NCBI RefSeq assembly: GCF_900163645.1
Contig: NZ_FUKM01000033.1
Span: 124,001 to 188,000 of the forward strand
Direction: 5' to 3'
From: Halomonas citrativorans
GTDB taxonomy: Bacteria; Pseudomonadota; Gammaproteobacteria; Pseudomonadales; Halomonadaceae
DNA length: 64,000 nucleotides
The notes beneath the pieces are model-generated. The model made no database searches and was not told the DNA's origin. It saw only the letters and a program-made list of their open reading frames with translations. Position 1 is the stretch's first letter. Each line of letters opens with the position of its first letter. Positions 19,046 through 27,587 of this stretch are shown piece after piece. The position numbers and the translations under genes were made by a program.

Positions 19046-20750
19046 TATGGAAGATACAGCTGCGGTGGCTGAAGCTCCATCTCCAAGCCCTAGTGAAATT
19101 TGGAGTGAGCATATTCAAAGCGCGGTTAAAGAGTTTCTCAAAACTGCAGTAGTCATAGACAATGAACCATGGGTTAGTTATAGCACCCCAGAAGCTACTG
19201 CACCATTAGTCTCAGATGACGGGTTTGGAGAAGACATACCTACTCTTGTTCCTCCAGATGCGGTGACGATTGAAAATCGTCATGATTTAGATGTTCGTGC
19301 GATCTCAGATGATTTCGCCTCAAAGGGAATCGCGTGTGCTTTCGTTCTTCCTGATGATAACGACAAACATAATAATGAAAAGATCAACCGAGCAGTGGCA
19401 GCTGCGAAGGTTTCAGATCTAGTGATCATAGATTGGTACTTAAAAAAACAGGATGAGTCTTTAACACTTCAGATACTACAAAAAATAGCTGAGTCCGATT
19501 CATTTGAGAATGGAAGGCTTCGACTTATATGTATTTATACAGGCGAGCCATTAAAGAAAACTATATTTGCCGATGCAAAAGAATATCTTCAAAAGGGAGG
19601 CGTTTCACTCAATGACCTCGAAGGAGAGGAGTTTTGCGCATTAGGAGATAGCACTATTATTGTTATGAAAAACAAAGCGGCTACCTCCGCTTCGGAGCTT
19701 CCTACCGAGCTCATAAATATTTTTTCCCGTTTTGCAGATGGTTTGGTCCCTGCCTTTTCAATGGCCGCCGTAGGTGCAATTCGAAAAAGTGCACATCATA
19801 TGCTCACCAGGTTCGGCAACTGGTTGGATGCTGCATATATTTCAAATTACATCATAACTAATCCCTCTAGCGATGTTTCGGAAATGTTACGAGAGTTATT
19901 CGTCGCAGAGTGTGATGCTGCGCTCGGAATTGAGTCGGTAGCCGACCGATATCTAGATTCAAAACCGATTTTAAAATGGCTGGCAGCCAATGAGCAAACC
20001 ATACAGGTTCAAAATGCGGGCAAAAATTTAAAAATTGATTATGCACTGATTGATGAAATTCTTAGGAATGGCATTAAGGATGACAATTTTTTTTACGGTG
20101 ACATGAAGGATATAAAGATAGCAAAAGATCACCGCCACTTTATCTCTTCAGCATTAGCGGGATCCGTTGATACTTCAAAAACATCGCAACATGAGTTTGC
20201 AAGGCTAGTGGCATTAAAACGGGAAGCATATGGACGCTCAAAGCTACAGGGAACTGAAGGCTGGCTTCCATCCCTCACTACTGGAACTCTTATAAAATAC
20301 AAAATTGAAGATGCACAAACTAATGACGAGGGGCAAATAACTCCTGAGCTATTTGAATATTTGGTTTGCTTAACCCCTGCATGCGATACCCTTCGGTTAG
20401 AAACTGACACCCCATTTGTCTTTTTAAAAGCGAGAATTGAAAACATAAGATATGGCATAGTTCTAAAAGAGCATAGTAGTGAGGAGACTCGGCTAAGTTT
20501 AGACTCAAAGAAACCGATTATTAGGACTTTTTTCTTTACGCCCGATGCAGCAGTCCAGCGTGTTTTAGCATCACGATCCGAAGAGGGGGACTTTAAGTTC
20601 TTCGACTCTGGAAAAAGAGAGTTTTACTGGCTTGGCGAAATCAGATATACGCGTGCCGCAAGTGAGATGGCCGGGCTGGTTCGAAATTGGATGAGAATAG
20701 GAATCGCAGACTCTGAATACTTGAGGCTAACTGGGCAGGGGAAAACTTAG
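19038..20750 (+). CDS. Receiver-domain-like protein, putative output of the HEF kinase
   Basis: Protein of 570 aa whose N-terminal ~200 residues resemble a divergent response-receiver domain: beta-strand 1 TAVVIDNEPW supplies an acidic residue (Asp41), SDLVIIDWYL places the likely phospho-acceptor (Asp132), and LRLICIYTGEP gives the conserved Thr region. I recall such receivers as Response_reg_2 (Pfam PF19192, from memory). The remaining ~370 residues match no domain I can name; they include LTPACDTLRLETDTPFVFLKA, a segment with a Cys that could be structural or catalytic. The ATG at 19038 overlaps the kinase stop (ATGGATAA); an upstream start at 18942 lies inside the kinase gene and is not credible. 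No DNA-binding domain is evident, so the output may be enzymatic. Confidence 0.75.
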   Translation: MDNMEDTAAVAEAPSPSPSEIWSEHIQSAVKEFLKTAVVIDNEPWVSYSTPEATAPLVSDDGFGEDIPTLVPPDAVTIENRHDLDVRAISDDFASKGIACAFVLPDDNDKHNNEKINRAVAAAKVSDLVIIDWYLKKQDESLTLQILQKIAESDSFENGRLRLICIYTGEPLKKTIFADAKEYLQKGGVSLNDLEGEEFCALGDSTIIVMKNKAATSASELPTELINIFSRFADGLVPAFSMAAVGAIRKSAHHMLTRFGNWLDAAYISNYIITNPSSDVSEMLRELFVAECDAALGIESVADRYLDSKPILKWLAANEQTIQVQNAGKNLKIDYALIDEILRNGIKDDNFFYGDMKDIKIAKDHRHFISSALAGSVDTSKTSQHEFARLVALKREAYGRSKLQGTEGWLPSLTTGTLIKYKIEDAQTNDEGQITPELFEYLVCLTPACDTLRLETDTPFVFLKARIENIRYGIVLKEHSSEETRLSLDSKKPIIRTFFFTPDAAVQRVLASRSEEGDFKFFDSGKREFYWLGEIRYTRAASEMAGLVRNWMRIGIADSEYLRLTGQGKT

Positions 20751-20859
20751 ATAATCTAATACATGTTGGGCTGTTTAAGGAAGTCCACTTTCTGTTCAAT
20801 GCTTTAAAGCACAGTGTTTCAAGCTTGATAAGCGTATTACTGGGCGCCGTCGACATAAG

Positions 20860-21390
20860 CTCAGCCTGCCTCAAGCCCTGATGCATAAAGTAACGTGGCT
20901 GTAAGCGCAGTAAGCGGGCCAATGCTTCAAGGCGCGAACGCTCGATGCTGCCGGGACGGTCCGCACTGTTGATGTGAAGCTCAAAGTATCGCGAGAAGTA
21001 GCTCTATAGCGTCGTGCTCATTAGATCATAAAACGGCGCTAACCGTGGCCCTTCGGTGTAGAGGATAGAGAGATTCTTAGCATGGCTGTCGTTGTTTTCG
21101 ATCAGCAAATTAAAGAATAGCCAACCGATTAGGCGCTGCAGATCTCTGGTCGGTGCTCCTACTTCCTGAAGGGGGGCACGTCAGCGAGCCAAGCCGAGGC
21201 CGCCGTCGCTCTCATATTTGATCAACGATGGCGTTCCTGCAAGCTGGCAGAAGTCGAGCTGGTGTAGGCGGCGCAAGCTGGCCTGTGCATCGGAAATCCG
21301 GTCGTAGTAGTGTACAAGGTAGGCGCGGATTTCGGGTTGGTAACACAACTCGGCGGCGTCGAGCCCAAGTCCATCGGCCAACTGCATACA
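20860..21390 (-). pseudogene. hipA-like kinase remnant with two in-frame stops
   Basis: One continuous minus-strand frame recalls the C-terminal half of HipA-type Ser/Thr kinases (toxins of hipBA modules). In order it shows CMQLADGLGLDAAE, RLHQLDFCQLAGTPS, KYESDGGLGLAR, then a TGA stop (21181-21183), GWLFFNLLIENNDSHAKN (the catalytic N-x-D-x-HAKN motif), RLAPFYDLMSTTL, then a TAG stop (21004-21006), and HINSADRPGSIERSRLEALARLL. The N-terminal half is missing and no hipB is seen. The stops are consistent with single-base changes (Arg codon to TGA, Tyr codon to TAG). It is a decayed toxin gene at the right edge of the foreign-looking island. Confidence 0.8.
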
Positions 21391-21654
21391 TAAGGTTCAA
21401 TCTAGGCAACTGGTTAAGCGTCTGTTTCTCCCGTTGGTCGGGCGTCATGGGCACGCTTGGTTTTCGCACCTATCAATTGAGAGTGCGAACCTCGGTCGTG
21501 GTAAGCGTTCGCTTGTTCTTGGTGGCCGCCTGCATCCCGCGTATCACATTGTCCTACTGGGAGACCTTGATTGAGCAGTTGGAGTAAGAGGCGACCTGCT
21601 CTAGTCCGCTATGTGCTTTACTATCTACACCTGTTATTCACGGAGAAAACATCC
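21391..21654. other. 264-base spacer between hipA remnant and DUF808 gene
   Basis: No recognisable gene. Short open frames on both strands carry stops and give no family match; the stretch may be leftover sequence of the hipA locus or of the island edge. The last bases hold a GGAG ribosome-binding site for the DUF808 gene. Confidence 0.4.
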
Positions 21655-22617
21655 ATGGCCATAGGCGGCTTGATTGGATTGCTGGATGACATTGCCGCAT
21701 TGGCGAAGTTGTCCGCCGCATCATTGGACGATGTGAGTGCCGCCGCTGGGCGGGCGACGGCGAAGGCGGCCGGGGTGGTGGTGGATGATACGGCGGTAAC
21801 GCCGCAATATTTGCAGGGGGTGGCAGCGGAGCGTGAATTGGCGATTGTGAAGAAAATCGCGCTGGGTTCGATCCGCAACAAGCTGATTTTTATCCTGCCG
21901 GTGGCGCTGCTGTTGAATCACTTTTTGCCCGCGCTATTGCCGATCATCCTGATGGTGGGCGGCACCTACTTGGCCTTTGAGGGCGCGGAGAAGGTCTGGC
22001 ACAAGCTCTGGCACAAGCTCTCTGGCAAGCATGACGACGATAAGCCAGCGGTAGAGAAGGGGCCGGAAGCCGAGAAACAGATCGTGAGTGGTGCCGTTCG
22101 CACCGACCTGATTCTTTCCGCTGAAATCATGGTGATCGCGCTTTCTACTGTTTCCCATCAAGGGTTCTGGTCACAGCTGGCGAGCCTGGTGGTGGTCGCG
22201 TTTGTCATCACTATCCTGGTGTATGGCGTGGTGGCGCTGTTGGTCAGGATGGATGATGTCGGCCTAAAGCTCGCCCAGCGGGAGAGTTCGATCATGCAGA
22301 AACTGGGCCGTGGTCTAGTGACGGCCATGCCCAAGGTGCTAGCGGCCATCGCAGTGGTGGGAACCATCGCCATGCTCTGGGTGGGTGGGCATATTTTGAT
22401 GGTCAATCTAGGTGCCGATGGAACGGGTTGGTTCAATTCCCCCTATGAGTGGGTACACCACATTGAGCATGGCATTAGCGAGGCAACCGGTGCCTTGGGC
22501 GGCCTGTTGGGCTGGAGCTTCAATACACTGTGCTCTGCGGTGATTGGCTTTTTGGTGGGTTCGGTGGTGGTGGGTGTGCTGCACCTCGTGCCCTTCAAGA
22601 AGGCGCATTCGGCATAG
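21655..22617 (+). CDS. DUF808 (YedI-like) inner-membrane protein
   Basis: Integral membrane protein of 320 aa of the DUF808/YedI family, function unknown. The family signature GLIGLLDDIAALAKLSAASLDDVSAAA starts at the N-terminus and KAAGVVVDDTAVTPQYL follows. About six to seven hydrophobic helices are spread over residues 80-310, with a cytoplasmic-looking charged loop near 125-150 (HKLSGKHDDDKPAVEKGPEAEK). The ATG at 21655 follows GGAG and begins at the family N-terminus; the upstream in-frame start at 21571 adds an unrelated leader. It appears to be core sequence flanking the island. Confidence 0.88.
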   Translation: MAIGGLIGLLDDIAALAKLSAASLDDVSAAAGRATAKAAGVVVDDTAVTPQYLQGVAAERELAIVKKIALGSIRNKLIFILPVALLLNHFLPALLPIILMVGGTYLAFEGAEKVWHKLWHKLSGKHDDDKPAVEKGPEAEKQIVSGAVRTDLILSAEIMVIALSTVSHQGFWSQLASLVVVAFVITILVYGVVALLVRMDDVGLKLAQRESSIMQKLGRGLVTAMPKVLAAIAVVGTIAMLWVGGHILMVNLGADGTGWFNSPYEWVHHIEHGISEATGALGGLLGWSFNTLCSAVIGFLVGSVVVGVLHLVPFKKAHSA

Positions 22618-22707
22618 GGGCAGCCGCGACTTCATTTACTCGACAATCCGCGCAGCATTGGGCGCAATCACTTTACTGCTAACGTATCGTGAACAGATTC
22701 CAAGGGA

Positions 22708-23016
22708 TCAGTAAGAAACGCGCTTGCAGTTGTCTTGATACAGCGGGGCATCGGTGCCCAACGCCAGTCGCTTGGTGTTGCTGTTGTAGTAGAAGCGACC
22801 GGACTCGGCGCCTGAAAGCGCATAGTCGCCGCACACCCCATACCCCTTGTTGACAGTCGCCAGGTTGGAAATTTCGGCCGGTGCTTGGCTATTAAGACGC
22901 TCCGAAATCGTCTCGGCGATGTGGGCATCACGCTGGGCCTCGGAATAGGCTTGGCCACCGAATATCAGGCCCGCAACGACGAAAATGGCGACGACGGGAA
23001 TCCATAGGTTATGCAT
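22708..23016 (-). CDS. Small membrane-anchored or exported protein of unknown function
   Basis: Protein of 102 aa with an N-terminal hydrophobic helix (residues 4-22) acting as an uncleaved anchor or signal peptide. It is followed by a soluble domain with two Cys residues (near 62 and 97, possibly a disulfide), an Ala/Glu-rich segment (residues 24-50) and a Tyr-rich stretch (SGRFYYNSNTKRLAL). No family recognised. Convergent with the DUF808 gene upstream. Confidence 0.6.
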   Translation of the reverse strand: MHNLWIPVVAIFVVAGLIFGGQAYSEAQRDAHIAETISERLNSQAPAEISNLATVNKGYGVCGDYALSGAESGRFYYNSNTKRLALGTDAPLYQDNCKRVSY

Positions 23017-23422
23017 AGCGTGTCCAGTGAAAGAATATAAACGTGCATGAAGTCTGCAGAAAACTATTTAGCAGGATAATAACTTTATCAGATTTGCGCA
23101 GAAAACCCCGTACTTTTAGTGCGGGGATGTCGAGCGCGCCGTATGACTACCTAAATTCATCAAGCCCAACGCAGCCAGCATCTTTTTCAGTTGAAGAGTC
23201 GGCTTTCACTATGAATTTTTCTAAACTTACCATGAAATAAGACCATTTTTATTCATCTTTGTACTCCTGTATAAAATCCCCAGTACTCTTCGTTATAGAG
23301 CCTGTCAGCTTCTCATGAATAAGGCTGTCAGGCTTAAAAGCTGTAAAGCCGCCCGATTTATAAATATTGGGCCGTTCCGCAGAAGCGAAGAACCGGTTCG
23401 ATTTTTTACTATTGGAGGCGAG
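23017..23422. other. 406-base spacer upstream of mesX
   Basis: No gene supported; an in-frame start at 23315 would extend mesX but lacks a good ribosome-binding site. It contains an 8-bp hairpin (CCCCGTAC at 23106-23113 with GTGCGGGG at 23119-23126) followed, on the minus strand, by only four T residues. Further on lie the repeated heptamer CTGTCAG (near 23309 and 23327) and several short complementary segments up to the mesX ribosome-binding site, which could be a structured leader. I cannot match it to a named riboswitch. Confidence 0.4.
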
Positions 23423-24409
23423 ATGATGAATAACGACGTCGCATTTACTATCAAGCGTATCGGCTTCGATGAGAATTATCGTCCGTCGGACAATACGCGT
23501 ATCACGACCAACTTTGCCAATTTGGCCCGGGGCGAGAGGCGGCTCGAGAACCTCCGCAATACCCTGGACATGATCAATAACCGTTTCAATGCCCTGGTGC
23601 ATTGGGATAACCCCGAAGGACGTCGTTATTCCGTCGAACTCGACATCATTTCCGTGAGTATGGAGGTTGGCGCAGGGGGCCATGAAGCGCCTTTTCAAAT
23701 CATCGAGATACTCAAAACCAGTTTTCTGGACAAGCAAACCGGCAAACGCATTGACGGTATCGTAGGGAACAACTTTTCATCCTATGTTCGAGATTACGAC
23801 TTTAGCGTGCGCCTTTTAGAGCATAACAAGCACCAGTCGACTTTCAGTATTCCAGATGATTTTGGTGTTCTGCACGGCAACTTGTTTAAAAGCTTCGTGA
23901 ATTCATCCGTTTACAAAGAGCATTTCGGGAAACCTCCCGTCATATGCTTGAGCGTGTCGGATAACAAGGTCTATCACCGAACCGATAATCAGCATCCCGT
24001 ATTAGGCGTTGAATATCAGCCGAACGAGTCTTCGCTGACCGAGCAGTACTTCAAGAAGATGGGGCTTCAGGTTCGCTACTTTATGCCTGCCAATAGTGCT
24101 GCCCCCTTGGCGTTTTATTTTTCTGGCGACCTGCTCAACGATTACACCAATCTTGAGCTTGCCGGCACCATCAGCACCATGGAGTCTTTTCAGAAGATTT
24201 ACCGGCCTGAGATCTACAACGCCAATGCGGTCGCGGGAAATGTTTATCAGCCCAACTTGAAGAACTCGGATCATTCACTCACTCAAATCGTTTACGACCG
24301 AGAAGAACGTAGCCAGTTGGCCGCCGAGCAGGGGAAATTTGCTGAAGAGCACTTCATCAAACCCTATCAGGCGATGCTTGAGCAGTGGTCTTCCAACGGC
24401 TCGCTTTAA
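23423..24409 (+). CDS. mesX: MesX (DUF1852), accessory protein of methionine synthase MesD
   Basis: DUF1852 protein of 328 aa. Members of this family are required together with MesD for oxygen-dependent, folate-independent methionine synthesis (Price and colleagues' work on the Mes families, from memory). The start at 23423 (ATGATG) follows TTGGAGGCGAG. The frame shows the family's ARGERRLENLRNTLDMINNRFN helix and a long conserved domain without membrane segments. It is 28 bases upstream of mesD on the same strand. The identification rests strongly on this pairing. Confidence 0.87.
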   Translation: MMNNDVAFTIKRIGFDENYRPSDNTRITTNFANLARGERRLENLRNTLDMINNRFNALVHWDNPEGRRYSVELDIISVSMEVGAGGHEAPFQIIEILKTSFLDKQTGKRIDGIVGNNFSSYVRDYDFSVRLLEHNKHQSTFSIPDDFGVLHGNLFKSFVNSSVYKEHFGKPPVICLSVSDNKVYHRTDNQHPVLGVEYQPNESSLTEQYFKKMGLQVRYFMPANSAAPLAFYFSGDLLNDYTNLELAGTISTMESFQKIYRPEIYNANAVAGNVYQPNLKNSDHSLTQIVYDREERSQLAAEQGKFAEEHFIKPYQAMLEQWSSNGSL

Positions 24410-24437
24410 CCTAATCAAATGCACGGGATGATGACTC

Positions 24438-25460
24438 ATGAGTAAACGCTTACCCACCTCGACGGCGGGCAGCCTGCCCAAACCCTCCTGGCTTGCGCAG
24501 CCCGAAACCCTTTGGTCGCCCTGGAAATTGCAAGACGAGGCGTTGATTGAAGGTAAACAGGATGCGCTGCGCGTATCGTTGCAGGAACAGCAACAAGCCG
24601 GTATCGATATCGTCAGCGACGGCGAGCAAACGCGTCAACATTTCGTGACGACCTTTATCGAGCACCTTAGCGGCGTCGATTTCGAAAAGCGCAAAACCGT
24701 GAGAATTCGCAATCGCTACGATGCGAGCGTGCCGACGGTTGTGGGCGAGATCAGTCGCCATAAGCCAGTTTTCGTCGAAGATGCCAGGTTTTTGCGTCAG
24801 CAAACCCGCCAACCCATCAAATGGGCGCTACCGGGCCCGATGACCATGATCGACACGCTGTATGACGATCATTATAAAAGTCGTGAGAAGCTGGCGTGGG
24901 AGTTTGCTAAAGCGCTCAATCAGGAAGCAAAGGAACTGGAGGCAGCGGGGGTCGATATCATTCAGTTCGACGAACCTGCGTTCAACGTATTCTTCGACGA
25001 GGTGAATGATTGGGGAATCGCCGCCTTGGAAAGAGCCATTGAAGGGCTCAAATGCGAAACCGCTGTCCATATCTGTTATGGCTACGGCATTAAAGCCAAT
25101 ACGGATTGGAAAAAGACGCTAGGGTCGGAGTGGAGGCAATATGAAGAAGTCTTCCCCCGGCTGCAAAAATCCAACATCGATATCGTTTCGTTGGAGTGCC
25201 AGAACTCCCACGTGCCCATCGAGCTGATCGAACTTCTTCGCGGCAAGAAGGTGATGCTGGGTGCCATCGACGTCGCCACCAACACCATTGAAACGCCGGA
25301 AGAAGTCGCCGCAACACTTAGAAAGGCACTTCAATTCGTTGATGCCGACAAGCTCTACCCCTGCACCAACTGTGGCATGGCGCCGCTTTCTCGCTCGGTC
25401 GCCAGAGGTAAACTCAGTGCCTTGAGTGCCGGGGCGGAGATCGTTCGAAAAGAGCTTTGA
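24438..25460 (+). CDS. mesD: Core-type methionine synthase MesD
   Basis: MetE C-terminal-domain-like methyltransferase of 340 aa that transfers a methyl group to homocysteine. It lacks the MetE N-terminal folate-binding half, as in the short Mes families. The substrate/zinc site is visible: an STAGSLPKP N-terminus, SDGEQTRQHF, FDEPAFNVFFDEV, the zinc ligand His-x-Cys in AVHICYGYG, and the distal zinc Cys in PCTNCGMAPLS. Adjacent mesX (DUF1852) marks it as MesD and not MesA, B or C; the methyl donor is unresolved. Confidence 0.88.
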   Translation: MSKRLPTSTAGSLPKPSWLAQPETLWSPWKLQDEALIEGKQDALRVSLQEQQQAGIDIVSDGEQTRQHFVTTFIEHLSGVDFEKRKTVRIRNRYDASVPTVVGEISRHKPVFVEDARFLRQQTRQPIKWALPGPMTMIDTLYDDHYKSREKLAWEFAKALNQEAKELEAAGVDIIQFDEPAFNVFFDEVNDWGIAALERAIEGLKCETAVHICYGYGIKANTDWKKTLGSEWRQYEEVFPRLQKSNIDIVSLECQNSHVPIELIELLRGKKVMLGAIDVATNTIETPEEVAATLRKALQFVDADKLYPCTNCGMAPLSRSVARGKLSALSAGAEIVRKEL

Positions 25461-25520
25461 TATCTTAACGTCAGTAAAAATCTGGTTTCTATCTGGGAAC
25501 GAGGTGGGGCTGACGACTTT

Positions 25521-25556
25521 GAACGCCTGCTCCTATACATGGCAGAGCAAGCGTTC
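25521..25556. terminator. Hairpin between convergent mesD and tctA
   Basis: GAACGCCTGCTC (25521-25532) and GAGCAAGCGTTC (25545-25556) form a 12-bp stem with one mismatch and a 12-base loop. It lies midway between two convergent stop codons. There is no T-run on either side, so it may work with Rho or only protect 3' ends. Confidence 0.45.
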
Positions 25557-25579
25557 AGATTAAGTAAATCAGATCTAGC

Positions 25580-27094
25580 TTAGCCCTGAGCAAGCGCGCG
25601 GCGTGCTTTAAGCGTGGAAAAAAAGCTCCATATCAAAATCAGCGCAGCAATGGCGAGGATGGTGGCGCTGATCGGCCGCTCAATGAAGGTCGCAAAATCT
25701 CCCGACGAGAGCAGCATGGCGCGGCGGAAGTTGTCCTCCATCATCGGGCCAAGTACAAACCCCAAAATGAGCGGCGCCGCAGGGAAAGCCAGTTTGCGCA
25801 TCAAAACGCCCAACGCACCGAATATCATCACCAATAGTACGTCGAACGAGCTGTTATTGACGCTGTAGGTGCCCAGGCAAATGAACATCAATACGGCTGG
25901 AAACAGCAGATGATAAGGGACGGCAAGCAGGCGTACCCATAGACCAATAAGAGGAACGTTAAGGATAACCAGCATAATATTACCGATCCAGAAGCTCATG
26001 ACGAGACCCCAGAAAAGGCTCGGTTGCTCTGTCATCAGACCGGGGCCAGGTGTAACGCCATGAATAATGAGCGCACCTAACATTAGTGCCATTGTCGGGC
26101 TGCCGGGTATACCCAAGGCCAGAGTAGGGATGAACGAGGTTTGGTCAGCTGCGTTATTGGCGGATTCCGGAGCCATGACGCCTTCAATTGCTCCTTTACC
26201 AAATCGGCTTGGATCTTTGGATGAGCGCTTTTCCACTGCATAAGCGATAAACGCGGCCAGTGACGGGCCTGTTCCCGGTAGGGCGCCAAAGAATGAGCCA
26301 ATGCTTGAGCCGCGCAGCATCGGGAACCACGAACGTCGCATATCATCGCGCGTAGGTTTCATGGCGCGTAGCGTCAGGTCAGACGATTTAAAGCGGTTTG
26401 CCTTAACACTGCCAACACTAATAATGAGCTCCGCTACCCCGAACACTCCCATGGCCAGTGCTACCAGGCTAATGCCGTCACCGAGTTCTGGGATACCAAA
26501 GGCAAAACGTTGTGTGCCTGTGTAAACGTCGGTACCGATACTGCCAAGGAAAATACCCAACATGACCATGACGAAGCCTTTGACTGCGGAGCCATCAGCA
26601 ATACCGGTCGCCGCAATTAGCCCTAGCAGCATTAATGAGAAGTACTCAGCGGGGCCCATGCTCAAGGCATATTGTGCTATCACCGGTGCGAAAAGGGTCA
26701 GGATGACGATGCCGATGGAGCCGCCAACGAAAGAGGCCACTGTGGTCATAAACAGAGCAACGGCACCACGACCTTTTTGTGCCATAGGGTAGCCATCTAA
26801 ACAGACCACCGCATTGGCAGGCGTGCCTGGCACGTTAAGCAGGATAGACGCCGTGCTGCCACCGTAACTCGTGCCGTACCATATTCCTGCCAGCATTATG
26901 AGTGCTGATGTCACTTCCATATGAAACGTTATGGGAAACAGCATGGAAATGGCGGCTAAAACGCCAACGCCCGGGATAACGCCAAGCAGTGTTCCTAGAA
27001 ACACACCAACAAAGCAGAAAAACAGGTTGCTGAGCGAAAGTGCGGTGTGCAAACCAAGTGAAAGATTGCCAAAAAAGTCCATTAGAATGCCCAC
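25580..27094 (-). CDS. tctA: Tripartite tricarboxylate transporter, large permease (TctA)
   Basis: Large membrane subunit of a TTT-family secondary uptake system, 504 aa with about 10-12 hydrophobic helices. Family signatures are visible: LGVIPGVGVLAAISMLFPITF, YGGSTASILLNVPGTPANAVVCLDG, and FFGALPGTGPSLAAFIAYAVE. Overlaps tctB by 13 bases and is the last gene of a long minus-strand operon. With TctB and the periplasmic TctC it imports a carboxylate whose identity is suggested only by the downstream enzymes. Confidence 0.93.
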   Translation of the reverse strand: MGILMDFFGNLSLGLHTALSLSNLFFCFVGVFLGTLLGVIPGVGVLAAISMLFPITFHMEVTSALIMLAGIWYGTSYGGSTASILLNVPGTPANAVVCLDGYPMAQKGRGAVALFMTTVASFVGGSIGIVILTLFAPVIAQYALSMGPAEYFSLMLLGLIAATGIADGSAVKGFVMVMLGIFLGSIGTDVYTGTQRFAFGIPELGDGISLVALAMGVFGVAELIISVGSVKANRFKSSDLTLRAMKPTRDDMRRSWFPMLRGSSIGSFFGALPGTGPSLAAFIAYAVEKRSSKDPSRFGKGAIEGVMAPESANNAADQTSFIPTLALGIPGSPTMALMLGALIIHGVTPGPGLMTEQPSLFWGLVMSFWIGNIMLVILNVPLIGLWVRLLAVPYHLLFPAVLMFICLGTYSVNNSSFDVLLVMIFGALGVLMRKLAFPAAPLILGFVLGPMMEDNFRRAMLLSSGDFATFIERPISATILAIAALILIWSFFSTLKARRALAQG

Positions 27095-27534
27095 CTGAAG
27101 ATCGGTATGTTCATGCCAAGTGCCAAGCGGAAGATCAAAATGGCCACCAGAATGAGAAAGGCGATGAGTGCCAAAACCGTCTTGATTCGCAACTGCTTAT
27201 CGGCAAGCGAGGTGATCAGTGTTAACAGGAAAATGGCAGGCACTAAGCCAACACGTGGTACTGCAAGAGAGAAGACCAAAATTCCGCTGAGGATAGCGGC
27301 TAGCGGGCGCCACTCAATGCTTGGCATTGGAAAATGTGGGCGCGATGCGCCTCCAATGGAAAGCATTATGCCAAGCAGGGCAATAATCGATCCTATGCCC
27401 ATAGGAACCATGCCAGGCCCCATACGCTGAAGTGACCCAAGGTTATAATGCGTAGTGGCATAGGCGGCAATGATTAAGCCAAAAGCTGCCAGTGCCATCC
27501 CCGTAATAATGTCAACGATATCGCGATTTAGCAT
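27082..27534 (-). CDS. tctB: Tripartite tricarboxylate transporter, small permease (TctB)
   Basis: Small, poorly conserved membrane subunit with four hydrophobic helices (150 aa). I take the ATG at 27534 (MLNRDIVDIITG) because GGGAG lies just upstream; an upstream in-frame start at 27570 is possible. Signature GSLQRMGPGMVPMGIGSIIALLGI matches TctB. Its 3' end overlaps tctA. Confidence 0.88.
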   Translation of the reverse strand: MLNRDIVDIITGMALAAFGLIIAAYATTHYNLGSLQRMGPGMVPMGIGSIIALLGIMLSIGGASRPHFPMPSIEWRPLAAILSGILVFSLAVPRVGLVPAIFLLTLITSLADKQLRIKTVLALIAFLILVAILIFRLALGMNIPIFRWAF

Positions 27535-27587
27535 AATGATGTCTCCCATAAGGCCGAGCAAATAAATCAATGCCCGGCCTTAAATGA

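Noticed and set aside
14408..21654. Attachment-site duplication or integrase for the island behind guaA
   Set aside because: I looked for a second copy of the guaA end and for an integrase-like frame and found neither; only the codon-usage change supports insertion.
23106..23126. 8-bp GC-rich hairpin as a terminator
   Set aside because: On plus there is no T-run; on minus there are only four T residues and no gene ends there.
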